This document shows, in pieces, positions 14,701 through 28,648 of a DNA stretch of 64,000 nt (its first letter is position 1; every line of letters begins with the position of its first letter). This DNA comes from Serinus canaria (Eukaryota > Chordata > Aves > Passeriformes > Fringillidae): assembly GCF_022539315.1 (NCBI RefSeq), contig NC_066317.1:40270435-40334434 (forward strand). The letters run 5' to 3'. The notes below the pieces were generated by a model. That model was not told the origin of the DNA, ran no database searches, and saw only the letters and a program-made list of their open reading frames with translations. The position numbers were made by a program, and so were the translations under genes.

Positions 14701-16715
14701 ACTAAATAGTTGCAGACAGATCCTTTGCTGATGCAAATGGGTATAACTTCCATTGATTCCAAGAGGGCTGTGTTGAGCCTTTACAATACAATAAGGTACT
14801 GGGTAGAGAGCTGTTACCATCCCACAATCAGGTTTTGTTGAAAAGAAGTCTTGCAAAGTTTTCTCTTGAGGCCCTATAGAACTGCTTGCAACAGGCTTCA
14901 ATAAATGCTGCTGAATGAAGGAAATAGTTTTAATTTTCCTCTGCTCAGTAAGTATTTTCAGCCTGGTCAGTACTACCAGTCACTTGAAATGAGGCTCCTC
15001 ATTTACTGGAACATCCATGAAATTCTAGAGCATCAGAACCTTAAGAAAAGTTCTATTTACTCCCAGGTCCAGCATGAAGATGTCAATGGCTAATATCAGC
15101 TCAGAAGAGTTGGAACAGGAGACATCCAGCTCTAGGACTGAAGACAAAACCTGTATTAGATTATTTATGCATGTGTTGGCTGCTTACTGTTGTGTGGTAG
15201 AATGGTCAGAGTTAAAAATTTGCTGTTGATAAAGAAGACACAATATTACATCTTATAGCCTGTGAAGGAGTTACATTATCAGTTTCTTTAGAAGGAATTA
15301 TAGGATGTAAAGAAAACTTTATATGTTTCCTTCTATTGAAATAGTAGAATATGTTTCCTAGTAAATATGTTTCCATAGTAAATATGTTTCCTTCTATTGA
15401 AAAATCAGGTGTTTAAAGTTCAATAATTTTTTTTTGGCTTGGCCAATATACAGAATTTTATTCTATTACATGATCATGTTTTTCCCATATGTGCATCATT
15501 TGGGATATATGGTAAGTATATTTGGAAGAGTGAAATTAAACATGTCACTCATAATGTATTTGAATATATTTGCTACCTACAATTTAAAAAATCTTTTGCT
15601 ATCACCTACATATAAGCAATAAAAATCCAAGAGTCTTCTAATATAATATATTATATATAATATTGATTTACATATTCTAATTTTATGGTTTCCTATATAG
15701 TATCAATTTCCCCATATTTTAGTTGAAAACTAAAATGATGAGTAAAACGACAATAGAGGAAACCTTCTTGCTCCCTCACCTTTTTCTAGTGCACAGTATT
15801 TACAGCAAGAAAATGCCAGTAGATATTTTCTTTCACTGATGTTAACTTTTATGTTTTTAAATATTTAATTTAATTTCTTGAATGATGACTCTGAAGACAT
15901 CTACATGAGGGACACTGTAAGACTAAGCATATTAATGAGTCTTGGCATTTGTACTCAGAGCTGATCAGAAGCTGTTCTAGACAAAGTAATCTTGGACCCA
16001 GCAAGAGAGAGAACAGTCAACAGAAGCCCTCATTTCAGGACATTAAGAGTATTAGAAGCTTTGGCTAGTTAAATTGAAGCACTATATAACTTTATTCCCT
16101 CTTCTAGATTATGCAGAGGCCTGCAGAGCTGAAAATATCATGCTTTAGGACACATTTCTAATTCTTACCTACTGTCAGACATTGCAAGGGGTATTTATTT
16201 CTCCACCCTTGGCTATCAGCACAATACAAACGGGTTAGCAAAAATTCTAGACTCTGTTGAAGCAGATGTTAATCCCTCATTTCAAATGAATCCCTATACC
16301 CTGTTCTTGGTGGAATAAGACCAACTGCATTTAAAATCTAAATTTGAATACAGAGGTATTGGTGCACCCCTGTGCACCAATTCATTTGAGTTTGCTGCAG
16401 CATTGCATAGTATACACTATGTCTGTTTAAATGCATGTTTAATAATGCTTAAATGTATAAGTAAATACATTGGCATAGGCTGTTTCAGTTTCTCATCAGC
16501 ACCCTGTAAAGATCCCAGTTAAGGCTCATGGCTTTCTAACAATATTATCAGCAAATATTTTCCTGTATCACATATAAGGTAAAGGGGAGCCTGAAATTTG
16601 CTTTCATTTAAGTGGTACATTTGGTGTTTTCCTTTAATCTAACTCAGATTTGACCAAGTGAAAACACATTAAAAGGAAACTAAGTTGGCCTGGTCTCTTT
16701 GGAATGGATTGTGTG
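8741..16715. other. Spacer, no gene recognised
   Basis: Chance frames only. A coding-like frame at 11631-11825 runs into an A-run and might be a retrocopy remnant. A short tandem repeat of GTAAATATGTTTCC lies at about 15318-15402. Confidence 0.55.
15318..15402 (+). repeat. Short tandem repeat
   Basis: Three to four copies of ATATGTTTCC with flanking AGTAA or TTCTATTGAAA segments. Confidence 0.7.
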
Positions 16716-17345
16716 AAGTCATAGTTGAGGATGGAGGAAGGACCTCTGAAGATTATTTAGTCAAAGCTCTGTGCAAAGGAAGGCCATGTAGAGCAGCTTG
16801 ATATCAGCTGTGTCCAGTCTGGTCTTGAATATCTCCAAGGATGGAGACTTTATAACCTCTGAAACCTGTTCCAGTGTTTCATCATCCTAAGTAAAACATT
16901 TTTTTAAACAATTTCCAGTATTCCCATCCTTTCTCTGTCTGCTACTGAGAAGAGTATTGTACATCAGATCTCCCATCAGATACTTCTCCAGGCTGAACAT
17001 CCACAGTACTTTCAAACTGTCATGTGAAAAACACTGCAATCCTTTAATTGCTTTTGCTGCCCTTGTTCTGGTATGTCTATGTCTGTCCTGTAGCCAGGGA
17101 GCCCAGATTGCACACAGTGGCCTCAGCAGTGCTGAGCCTAGGGAGAAAACAGTCTCCATCAGCCTGCTGGCTAATGCAACTCAAGAGGTCGGCAAGTTTT
17201 GCTGCACAGGTTGGGTTCAACTTGTTTTCCATTAAGATCTCCAGGTTTTCCACTACCATGCCACTTTCCATTCAAGTGCACCCCTGTGTGCCTGGGTACT
17301 TGGGATCATTCCTCCTCGGGTGAAGGATTTTTGCACATCCCTTGC
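16716..17345 (-). mobile_element. CR1 LINE, truncated and diverged
   Basis: The + strand shows the reverse complement of a CR1 3' region: GGACCTCTGAAGATTATTTAG, then TTGAATATCTCCAAGGATGG, CTGTTCCAGTGTTTC, TTCTCCAGGCTGAAC and AGTGGCCTCAGCAGTGCTGA. The order and spacing match avian CR1 consensus as I know it. The element is oriented on the minus strand and its reverse transcriptase frame is broken. Confidence 0.85.
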
Positions 17346-18933
17346 ATTAAAAGTATGTCTACTGAAATACTGTTTTTCTTAGAGATTACATAAAGCTTCA
17401 ATAGCAAAATGGTTTGGATTTGGGTAGGACTGTGAGAATCAGAAAAGCAAATCAGGACCTTGCCAGCTCTAAATACTGCAACGATAAATCAAAACTTGTG
17501 GGTAAGTACAGATGTAAAATGAGTTTATATAGACAGTCATTTTATCATAATGTCACCATTTATTTCCCTAATACTTCCTAGAAAATGCAAATTTGCAAGT
17601 GAGGGCTGGTAGTTTTGTACAAAGTGTCTCTTCCAGATTTTATTTTCTAAAACTATTTGTGCAGTCCTGCAAGTGGGTGGCACTGGTGGTATGTACTGTT
17701 GGAATTTTGCCTTGACCCTGCCAAAATTCATTCAAGCAATGATCTTCGAATACTTCTTTCCAAGCCACATGATGGGCTTTTGGCTTCTGTAAAGGTTATG
17801 TTTATCCAAAACCAGCCTTAAAATTCAGTCCAAAAACCCCCAAATGTCCTATTTAGGATATCTAAAATCAGCTTGGAATTGTTTTGTTCTTTTCATGCAG
17901 CCATTGGTCGTGAGCTTAGGCTATGCTTCCAGTCTGAGTGATTAGTTGTAATGTCACTATTCTCCTATCCTTGCTGGCCATGTGTGTACATGCATCTATA
18001 AAGATATTTTTCCTTTTACTAATGCTTGATCCAGGGTAGTAATATAGTGAAAACTTTCTATTAATAAGTGAAAGATTTCTTTGTTGTATTTCACTGCAAG
18101 AGCATTTCAAGCATCAAAATAAAAAATTAAAGAGCTTAAAAGCCAGCTAGGTTGCATTTGCCACAACATATGTATTTGTTGTGATGACAGATTTGCAGCA
18201 GAGATCTTGTGTAGCTGGGGAAGACTTAATATGGCTTCATTGCTATCAAGAAATGAGATGATTGTTCTTAGGGCCTTAAATTCATTGCAATGCATTGCAC
18301 ATTGATGAAAGTATGATAAGTTTGGTTAAGCAGCAAAGCTGTGGAAAAACTTGCTGATCAATTAAAAACTGAAGTAAAAACTAATAAAATACTGTACAAG
18401 CTGCAAAGAATTTGATATATTGCTCTGTCTTCTGCAGATAAATGTGGTATCAAACCTCTGTGAAAGCATCTTTTTGAGATACTCTAAAGTAAAAAATAGC
18501 AATTAAAATTAGGGGTCTGTAACTCCACCCCCTTGTTGGACTGTGGTTGTAGGAGGGCTCTTCACACCACAACAAGGTTGATAGTGAAAAGAGGTGGTGA
18601 CAGCTTATCTTTTAGCATCTCAAGGATGACTAAATACAGTCCCCATCATACTCAGCACTAGAAAGGTTCCCTGCTCCTGGTGCCTGGCAGGTCAATGCAG
18701 TGAGGCAGCACTAAGTGACACTCTGCAGTGTGCTGAATGTTCTTTCCATTAGCTGTCCTTCAGAAAGGAACCTCAGCACATCTTCCACTCTCTTTCCAAA
18801 GGATTCTGCTTCAGTCTGTGTAGGAGATACAATCATAATAGTTCACACAAGAAGTAAAGTACATCAAAAGCAAAGCACCCTGGTAAAATGTCAGACCCTG
18901 GAAGATACATCTGTATGTGTAGGTTGAAGTAAA

Positions 18934-18987
18934 CAAAAAAAGACTTATATCCAACTGTGCCCTATAAAAAAAGACTTATATCCAACT
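18934..18987 (+). repeat. Direct repeat, two copies
   Basis: AAAAAAAGACTTATATCCAA plus CTG occurs twice, about 31 bases apart, separated by TGCCCTAT. Confidence 0.85.
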
Positions 18988-20854
18988 GCCACTGCAGTGC
19001 ATCAGCTTTCCTGTTCAATATTATTTGACTGGAGCTAAGTGAGCCACTTGTGCCATAATTTTCATCCATTCTTTAAAGAAGCATTCAAAAGCAATTTCAT
19101 AGGGATGAGTAACTTAAGTTGGTAGTTTAATATCTTCCCATTACTAAATTAGTAATTTATTATGCAGTGAAATAAGGGCCATAATGTGAACACTGAGGTG
19201 TCACAGTCAAACTTCACTTTTGCTCAGTTCCAGCTGCAAGAGCAGGCTTTGTAGAAGAGTAGTGAATAATGAGTTTGTGCTGGGGAATGCCCACGGCTGC
19301 CCAGCATTGGATGCATTGTCATCTCTATTTCCTATTTCACAGCTATAAGAAAGCTACTGCCTTTTATCTTGGCACATAAATATTTGGCAGACTTTCATTA
19401 TTTATGTTTATCACAGCCCTTATGCTTTTGCATAAATCATTACAATTGGTTTTTAATCTGGCCTTGATAAATAGAACCTCACTGTACATTGTGAGAAATT
19501 TTAAGTTAGAATCCTGTTTCATGAATACCTGTATTCAGAAGTTACACCAATATAACATTGATGCTTGTCACAGTCATTGCTTTCATGTTTCCAAAGACAA
19601 GTATGGAAAGGTATGCATGAGAAACCTACTGCTGAGACCTGGGGTAGCAAGTTTCCCATAGCATTCCTAGAATAACAGAGGAAGAAATATGCAAATCACT
19701 TCAAACCCAGACACTTTGGACACAGCTTACAAATTAGTCTTTTTGGCATAAATCCTAGTTCAATAGCTTGATTATTCAACTGTAGTTTTGCACTCCTGCT
19801 ACAAAAGGAAGGAATTTCAAGCACGTTGTTTGTGAGCTGCTTACAAGCCCTCCCCTATGAACCCTGGACCCTTTTCTTAACTGCAGCAAAGCAGGCTGAG
19901 AACATACCACAGAGCAGTGTGCTGGAATAGTTTTTAAATGGTAATGAATAATATGATTACTTTATTAGAAGACCCTTCTGTGATGTGTTTCCAGGCACTG
20001 TTCAGGAATGTATTTATGCACACAATGTTTTATTTGCTTAAGAGAACTAGTAATTTTTTTTTTGATATCCTTTGACCTTCCCCCCACACCCCCTTTTCAA
20101 CTTTTCAAGTTGTTGATGTAAAACTTCTGTGAAACAAAGCAGGGAAACTGGCAGAGAACAGTGTTCTAATGTCTGCTGTAAGTATTTTTGAAGAGTCACG
20201 ATCTATTCTGTATCCAAATGATTAAGGAGATCGTGTCTGTGCAATAGCATTAATCACTCCTTCAATTATGTCCCTGAACTGCTTCCAGAGCTCTGATATC
20301 TTATTTCTTCATCTCATATTACATGTGACAGGAATGAAAAGAGCCTGTAAAAAAGAAGTGGGCAATACTTCCTCTTCTAGTTCCTGCTATACATAAAACC
20401 ATAATCCTACTTATATCTGGCATTAAAAATCTGGATGACATTCTACTCATGGAGAGAATACAACAGTGACAGGAATAATTTGGGCATTTTTCTTTAGGCA
20501 GGTTGTCAGCTTGAAAAACTGTGCTGTAAATTAAAACAGCTCATCCAAGCAGCTGTAAATTGCATGACTAGCACTTACTCAGCAAATGACTTCCTGTGGA
20601 CCTCACTGACCTTGTCAATATTGTGAGGGGCATGGCTTCAGATGGAGAGAAATTGCTTTTGAATAGTTACTCTGAGAATGTACAAAAATTTAGCTCTGTA
20701 ACAAGGAGGCATGAGATAACTTAAAATTACATGAAAATTTTTAAAGCATAGAAAGAGCATACAAAAATTTTCTGTATATTCAGTGTTCCTGATCTGCAGC
20801 TTTCTTGCTTGTCTCACTGTTTTGTGTTAAAGCTATAATTTTAATAATAATTCT

Positions 20855-20879
20855 TTTAAAACAAAACAAAACAAAACAA
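20855..20879 (+). repeat. (AAAAC)n microsatellite
   Basis: Four to five copies of AAAAC. Confidence 0.85.
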
Positions 20880-22734
20880 TCTCAGCTTGTTTGCAGGGAA
20901 GGCTATTCATTAGCTGTCATATTTATGTAAGAGCTTCCAGCTGTCAACATAATTGGACTAACATGCAAAATAAAGCATTCTTAGCCCAAAGTTTTACTCC
21001 TGATGTCAGGTCAATTTCAAGCCAAGCTGAATTTTTCTGAGAATCTAAATTATGTGTGTGTCGTGGTTTCAGTTGGCAACAGTGGTGAGATCTACTGGTC
21101 TGCACTAGATTCCTTTGTGTACTTGTTTAACTTAAAGTAAATATTACTATTGAAAAGACATTTATCAAGGGATAACTAATTTTTAGCTTTAAGATCCTGG
21201 ATTCTGTGAAATGTACCCTTTTATTTTTCTTCTCCTAATAACTGTTTGTAGTCAAAATGTTATCCAGGCAACTCAACAGACAATTAAAATAAGATTTGAA
21301 CCCCTTTATTGTTAAATTTGTAAATATTTTTTTTCCTCCATAATTTTTAATTTTTTTTTTTTTTGGCAATCCACAAAGTAGACAAATACTGTGCTGTGCT
21401 GGGAACTGTCTTGCTTCTTGACAGAAGTGATTTTATTTGCAATTTGAAGGATTTGCTGTCTCTTACCTATTGTTTCCTGAATATCTGCTGCAATGGCCTT
21501 GGTAGCAGAAATGATTTGGAAGTTAAACAGTGTAGCTCAAGGAAGCACTGTTTGACTCAAGCAGTTTTGCTGTGTGCTTAGATATGTCCAGCCATTGTGA
21601 CTTAGGTAAGACAGCTCAATGCTGTTGCACACCCTGAAGTGTTTCTGGAATATAGAACTTGCAAGGACTGTAGAACTTGCATTGTGGATATTTTGCAGAT
21701 TTTTTGACATTTCAAAATAGAATCTTTCAACCAGCACTAACACTTTGGTAATGTCCAGAATTACGGCTGTCAGGTGCTCTATAAATTCAGATATTTTCTG
21801 TGCTAAAGGACTTAAAACTTAATTCACACAATACCCAACTACCTGTAAGAGTCATTTTGAAGGAACAAGAGATAATGGAGAAAATAGCAATGCAATAATC
21901 TGCTTAAGGAAACTGGTAAGGCCTTGGATTTCATGGTCAGTTCACTTTCAATACAGGTGGGAAAAATCTCATGGAAAGAACTGATTTGGAAAACCAGTTC
22001 AATTTTAGGCTGTTCATTCCTGGTTGCAAACACAAATACAGCAGATAATATGCAGTATATTCTATCTGCAGGTGGCCATGTTTGCACTAAAAATTGAAAC
22101 CTAATTTAATCTCCACCTATAAGATAGAGAAACTGATAAAAGGGTAGTAAAATAGCCAGCCCAGGCTTACACTGTAGGGGAACATCAAAGGACAGAATTT
22201 CTTGTGATCTGCATGCTATCTGCAACACATCTTGCCCTTACCCTTATCTGAAACAAAACTAATAACATGACTTCTTATTGACATTGCTTGGAACAAAAGT
22301 ATTAAATCAAAATTATTCTTCACATCTGCCTTCAATTCGTGTCTTCTTAGATGCAGTAACCTGTACTGAAATTTAAGTACAAAAATGTTCAACTAACTCT
22401 GCTGCCAATTTAAAACAATTTACCATTACTGTGTAAGAATAGATTTCATAGCTGGCTTTGATGAGCAGTGCAAAAGTCTAGATTCCAATACCAAGTGTTC
22501 CTACATTGTGAATTTTCACACTATGTGTTCAGATCTGCTTGCTTCTATAAATTAGCCCAAGAATTCAGAAAGAAAAGCCAGGTCAAAGGCATTTTAGTAA
22601 GGCATATATCCTCATGGCAGGAAGCAAAGTAAGCTGATAGAAGAGACACACAGCTGAATCAGAAGAGAAATTCTCAGATGTCTTCTCTGTTGCCAAAAAA
22701 AAAACCTTCCAAGTGTTTTCAGCTTTCTGGTTTG

Positions 22735-22762
22735 GTGTTTTGTTTGTTTGTTTGTTTGTTTG
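22735..22762 (+). repeat. (TTTG)n microsatellite
   Basis: Six or so copies of TTTG in perfect tandem. Confidence 0.9.
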
Positions 22763-25628
22763 ATAATTGTAATTAATCCACCACCAGAAAGTCATATGAA
22801 TAGTTTGTGGGCAGACTTGGGAAAGGTTAAGGCTTGTATCTTAGGAATAATAAGCCATGTATTTTAGGTATCTCAGCACTGTCATAATGACACACCTCTG
22901 AATTTTTCAAGACATAGTCTGTTATAAAACTGTTAAAGTGCAGTTCTGTCCATATGTTACTCCTTATGTTATTTGGATAAAATTCTGGTAAATTCAGTAG
23001 CAGCAGCAGGTGGCTTATGAGTAGTGATTGCAGTACATATACCAGATTCCATAGGCTGTTGTCCTTTTTTAGCTGAATAAAATGATTCATTCAATGTGTA
23101 TTAAATGTTCAGTTACTTGGGATAAGACTGTGGAATTTCTTGTAATTCTAAATTTAATTCAACAAATGGAATCATGCCAGTCAAATAGCCCTGAATTCTG
23201 AAGCTGTTGAAGGATCCGTGTTCCATAATGAACTTTGGACTTTATGAGCTACTTTTAGGGCTTGTGCCGATTTCTAAATAGAAACCAACCGGTTGGTTAG
23301 CATTTTGCAGAAAGTTACTGCTGACATCTAGTGGTGTTCTTTGAGAGTACCAAACCCTGACAGACGTGACACCTTCATGAGTAAGTGAAACTGCTAATCT
23401 GATACTTCGACGACGCCTTTTCAAAATAAAACAATGTGACACTTCCTGTTATAAATACTTTTCTTTGGTAGGGGTGGGGTGGAATATGCCAGTAGCACCA
23501 ATTGCAGCTCTATGCTTTTGAAATTATTTTACTCTCTTATACAGAAAAGGTGATTCAATGCATTTCTCCTTACTTTCTTATAATAAAGGTACCTAAAATA
23601 AGCTATATCTCATAGTTCCATTATTAGGTCAGTTGCTAAATAATGCAGTGCAAAAAAAAAGTATTCTGGATCCATTATTTTTGTATCAACCATTTTGTAT
23701 TTCAACTATTAGCCATAGTAAAGCAGTGACAAATAGCTTCAGTCTAAAAATCTCAAGGAATTGCAAGAAACCCATTCAATAATTGCTCATGTATTTGGTC
23801 AGGTAGTACTATATGGGATCACATCTGCTGTCTTTACTACCTCCTTTAGTTTCTCCAAATGAAAAACTCTCTTTTTGTTTTAATGCTTTTAATTTAAGGT
23901 TTTGGTTTATTTGGATTTTTTCTCCGATACTGATAACACAAGGAATTCAGATCAGAGGAGATGCATTGTAACGCGGTCTGCTTATAAAGTACACTTCCAA
24001 AGTACATTCTTAGGCAGTTAGAGAAACTTCAATTATGTAGTTTGGAGGATACAAATAACAGTTTTGAGACACTCTGGTTGATGCTATTCTTTTCACATGC
24101 TATTCACATGCATTTCTTTTCACTACAGGCACAGATATTAGGTATATAGATTTAAGATGCTGAACTTCAATTGAAGAGAAATGAATTTGTTTTACAGTCA
24201 CGTTTATGTATATATATGGCCCTGATTTTACAAAATATTTCCCAGCGTGGTCAGGAGCTGGGATGAAGAACATAATAACATACCTAGCTTGTGTGATGTA
24301 ATTAAAAGGAAATAATTGATGTGAAGTCACTTTTAGACAACACAGCCTATGTACTTTATTTCCACAATATGGGTTATACTTTATGCTTGACATAGCCATG
24401 CATTCTGAACTGAAGTAGGTTATTTTGATATACCAGGATGTCCAAAACATTGGAACTATTAACTAGACAGATGCAAACAATGATAGAGTTATAATTGTAG
24501 ACTTAATCTTTGGACAATTAATAGAAAATTCCTGATGGGTTGTGTTTATTTATTTGGGTAGTATTAGGGCAAGGATGCAAGAGGCTCCTAATAGATGACC
24601 TTCAGAAGGTTTGCCTATTTTGTAAATTTAAACTGTCAATGATCTTTGTGTGTAAGTCTTATTTTCACATGTGTACATGATCAGAAACAGTATAAACATG
24701 GGAGAACAACATTGCAAAGAAATTGCACTAAGGTTGAAGCAATCAAAAAAGGCAGTATTCCAAAGGGAAGGGCTCTAGAGAAGCTAGAACACAGGCATGG
24801 TGTATTGGCTAAATGCATGTTCTGGGTTTACTTTCCTCATCTTCGGTAGTGATGTCAGGGCAATGATCTTCAGGCAGGTGAAACCCACCAAACCTTTCTC
24901 AAGTCTTTCAAGATACATGCAAGACACATGCAGAAACTGCTGCTTCAGAAGGCTTCTAGACCAGAAAGCCCTGCTTGGCAAGTTCCCCCTTTTCTTCCCC
25001 ACTGTGTATTGCTTCTACAGACTGTAATGCTACAACATTAATGTAAGTTTTTCACAGAACTTTTTAATGCTCTTCTGATAATTTCCTCTTGCTGTCTGTC
25101 TCTTTACACTTGCTTTCTCCTTAAGCAACTTCCAAACAAGTAGCCCCGCTTTCATCATCCAGTAAGCAAGAGGAAAGAATTGAAACCTTAACAAAAAATA
25201 ATTAACTAAATCTGTGAATAGAGATTTTTTTTTTCAGGCTATCTTCACATCCAGAGGAATATCAGAGTGCTAAGTTTTACTTGTTTTCTATTGATCAAAT
25301 CACAAGAAGCCTATTAACTTGTCTTTAAAAGACAGTTCCTGAACGTGCATTATGTGAATGACATGACTGCAACAAATAGACCAACATGTTACATGCTTGC
25401 ATTTTCCTTTTTGGAGAAACAGAATACAGGGATTCTAAAATCTCCCATTCTTCTGTTAAAAATAGATTTAGTTTCCTGAAAAAGTAATGCTGAGCAACCC
25501 AGCAATTCAGATAAGTGTGTGATATAATATCTGTAAACCATAAGCGAGCTATCAGTTGACAGAAGGCAATGTCTTTCTTCGTGTGACATTTTTTCTTATA
25601 ATTCTTTGCCGTGTAGATATTATAGGCA

Positions 25629-25675
25629 AGTATAAAAAAATTCAAGTATAACAAAAATTCAAGTATAACAAATTC
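25629..25675 (+). repeat. Short tandem repeat
   Basis: Three copies of TTCAAGTATAACAAA-like units, the first one imperfect. Confidence 0.75.
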
Positions 25676-25712
25676 TTTTATTGAGGGATGCTACCGTTGT
25701 CAATGTATGTTC

Positions 25713-25951
25713 TCACTCCTCCAATTTTCCTGTGTAATATTCTCTTTGCTTTTCAACTTGTACTGCAGGTTTGGGGCTCCTTACCTTGTAGGTAGTGTTT
25801 TGTGGTCTGTGACAGTGGCCTGTGCAGAGGTTTGATAGATCCTCCTGATCTAGACTGTCTGTTAGAGCAGGAAGCAGATCCCAATGACACGGATTGTCAC
25901 TTACAGGTTTTATTTGGCTGTGTTGCTTGGCAAGATTTTCTGCAGAATGTA
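25713..25951 (-). CDS. Unrecognised minus-strand candidate 3' terminal exon
   Basis: Minus-strand open frame ending TGA at 25713-25715, with AATAAA about 35 bases downstream (near 25676-25681) and an acceptor-like TTTTACATTCTGCAG just upstream (ending near 25940). The frame reads ENLAKQHSQIKPVSDNPCHW, then LLPALTDSLDQEDLSNL and YKVRSPKPAVQVEKQREYYT near the end. Composition looks like a real hydrophilic protein. No family recognised; no upstream exons identified. The open frame itself extends to 26009 but has no ATG. It could be an orphan exon, a non-coding transcript end or chance. Confidence 0.25.
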
Positions 25952-26009
25952 AAATCATCTCTTGCAGAATCTTTCTAGCTCTCAGTATCTTTTCTTTTTT
26001 AATTAACAA

Positions 26010-28340
26010 TGATCAGTGATTGGTTGCATAACACAAGGTTTCAACTGGATATTAAAAACTAATTAGATTTAAGTAGTCTCTCTGGTGACCTTCAATCATC
26101 AGGTCATCTTGCATATTTCCTGTGTTATTAGCAGTGAGTGATAAATCCTTACTTCTGGTAAATTAGGTCAGAATTCACCCAATGTAACCTGCTGTGGAGA
26201 AAGCTGCCAGTCTTAGATGGAATTTTTCTTTATGCTCTGTTCAGATCCCCAGGCTTCTTATGTTTCTGTGTGCCTGGGGTGCTCTCATTCCTGCAGCAAG
26301 GACCCATATTTTAAGGATCTATTTTTTTTTAAACTCTGCATCTCACTTTCTGTTGTTTGCCTAAATGCACAACACACTGCAGGATTTCTTCTTGTCTTTA
26401 CTGCCCATTTTTATTATCCTCAAGCACCCCCTGATACTTTAGAAAATAGAAACCCTACAGATAACCAGTTTTCAATGTTACAGACATGCTGCTTTAGTTG
26501 TGCTACACAGAGTGGTGACTCACACTTCCTTAACATTGTTCTCCAGTTTTACTTTCCCTAATGCAAATTAGTCTGAACATTATGCTGTTATTCCATTAAA
26601 TTCCCCACTGGGTCAAAATTACAGCCAAGTTACTGGCACATTAGGTAATTAAATCCACTTATCAGGATGGTTAATGGAGAACAGCAGAGCTATTACCATG
26701 CAGGGGAACATATTTATATGCAAATGCCTACTTATATTTACAAACAAATGTTTCCAAATTTATTTTGTATGCTCAAAGCAATAAGCTGTAGGCAAGAAGA
26801 AACTGACCTCAAGGAATACATTTTGTGCAATACAGTAAAAAAATTGTAATAGTCTCTAGCTTCAACACACTGAATCAGGCCCAGTGACTTAGAATTTGGT
26901 TTTAAAATATTTTCCTGGATTTCACAAATTTTAATAGATAAACTTCTGTCCAAAATAGCAATATTTCCACTACTTGCATAAAACTTGGCATAATAAATAA
27001 ATGAAATTGTAAATGTGTATCAACTGTTAAACCTAGTACTTTATTTAGCCAGTTACAATAAGACACACTTCTCTATTTTTTGTGCCCTTGTTCTGGCTAG
27101 GAGAAGGAATTGAAAGATATTGTTCCATGCTTTATTTATAGATAAGACTTTTCACTATTAATCTTAGAAAAAAACCAGATGTGTAAGGCCTGCAGGTGAA
27201 TTTTTTAATAATCTAACACACAGGACCTCCTATCTCAATCCAGCAATATCATAGTTAAAGCCTGATATTTTTGCCAGTAGTTATGGTTGACCTTTCTTTT
27301 TTTTCTTCTCTGTGAATGATTTTCTAACTCTCCCTGTTTGTCTTGCAAAGAGAGGGCTACAATGGCACTGTAGACAATGGATCTAAAAAAGCTGTTGATT
27401 GGATTGAAATAGCTTTTGTATTCACTTGGAATCAGAATGAAAACCAGAAATTTTAAACACCTGTAGAAGCAAAATTTTGTTCTAAGAACACTGAATCAGG
27501 TTACTTCGTCCTATACTTTTACTAAATTCATAATTTTTGTGTTACATTTGTTACATTTAAGATTACACAGGTCATGTTTACCACTACTAAAATAAAATCT
27601 AACATGAACGAGGAAGTTGAAATTATTTGATTTTTTTTCTTTGAAAACTTTGTCCAAGTAGCTCTACCCCAGATACCAGAATTTGATTTTACAAGGACTG
27701 TTACAATTTCTTTGGTTATCGTGCTCAGCAACCTCAAATCTGTAACTAAAATTGTATTATGTTGATTTCAGTAGGTAATAGAAGGCAAATTAAGTAAAGT
27801 TGTATTGGGAGAAATGTGTGAATATATTTGAATTTTCACAATAAAACAGAGCATTACCAAAATCCCACACACTATGTAGAATAGACAGAAGTTGGATCAT
27901 CCCTGTGGAGTCCATATAAACAATAATCTTTCCAGAAGGCTCACCATCAATATTCACTGCCTTTAAAAACATGCTCATGATTTGATTACTACCTTGTAAG
28001 GGAAGTTAGATGTGGCAACTCATGTCTATGGCTGTAGTGATGCACTTCAGAAACTTTTAAATACCTGGCAGCTGAGACTGTCTCCTTTCGTTGCACTGAA
28101 ATCAGATAGAGTTTAAAATATGCTTATTTTCATGAAGAAAAAACAACCTAAAGAATAACTTATTGCTGCTGTTTCCATATTTTCATGAGAGACATTAGAA
28201 AAAAAATGTGGACAAGACATGTGCTTGGGCCATTGTAAAGAAGTAATTAAGGATTTGAAGTCAGCTGTCAGCACAGCCAAATACTTATTGGGAATGAGGA
28301 ATTACAAAGTGTGGTCTATCTGGCTGTTTTCACAGGTATT
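26010..28340. other. Spacer, no gene recognised
   Basis: AT-rich with only short chance frames. Confidence 0.6.
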
Positions 28341-28350
28341 TACTGTAACT

Positions 28351-28648
28351 TGTGTGCTGGGGTTGGGGCAGGAACAGATGAGAGGCAGGATCACAGCAAA
28401 GGTGAAGAAGGCTTTATTCAAAAGAACTGTGCGGTTTTTATAGAGCGCTACGATGGATTCTATTCCATTGGGTAACTAACAGAAACATCTTCCTCACACA
28501 CTGTCCTTGAGAGGAACAGAAAAATAAAATAGAAAAACAGCACTTGCAAATTGTTTATAGGCAATGGTTATCACATCTTTACTGCTCCCTAAAATTTCTC
28601 ACAAGCTGCTGCGAGAAACGCTTGGTGTTTCTCTCTCCCTGTCCCACA
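28351..28648 (-). mobile_element. Solo LTR of an endogenous retrovirus
   Basis: On the minus strand this shows LTR control elements in order: TGTGGGACAG start, CCAATGG box (28471-28465), TATAAAAA (28442-28435), AATAAAG (28418-28412), then a short U5-like tail. Spacings are right for an avian LTR. I see no internal retroviral genes or primer-binding site on either side and no clear target duplication, so the left boundary is approximate. Confidence 0.7.

Larger units (their letters stand above)
17346..25675. other. Spacer, no gene recognised
   Basis: AT-rich. Contains a 23-bp direct repeat (18934-18987), (AAAAC)n at about 20858, and (TTTG)n at 22735-22762. No supported gene. Confidence 0.6.
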
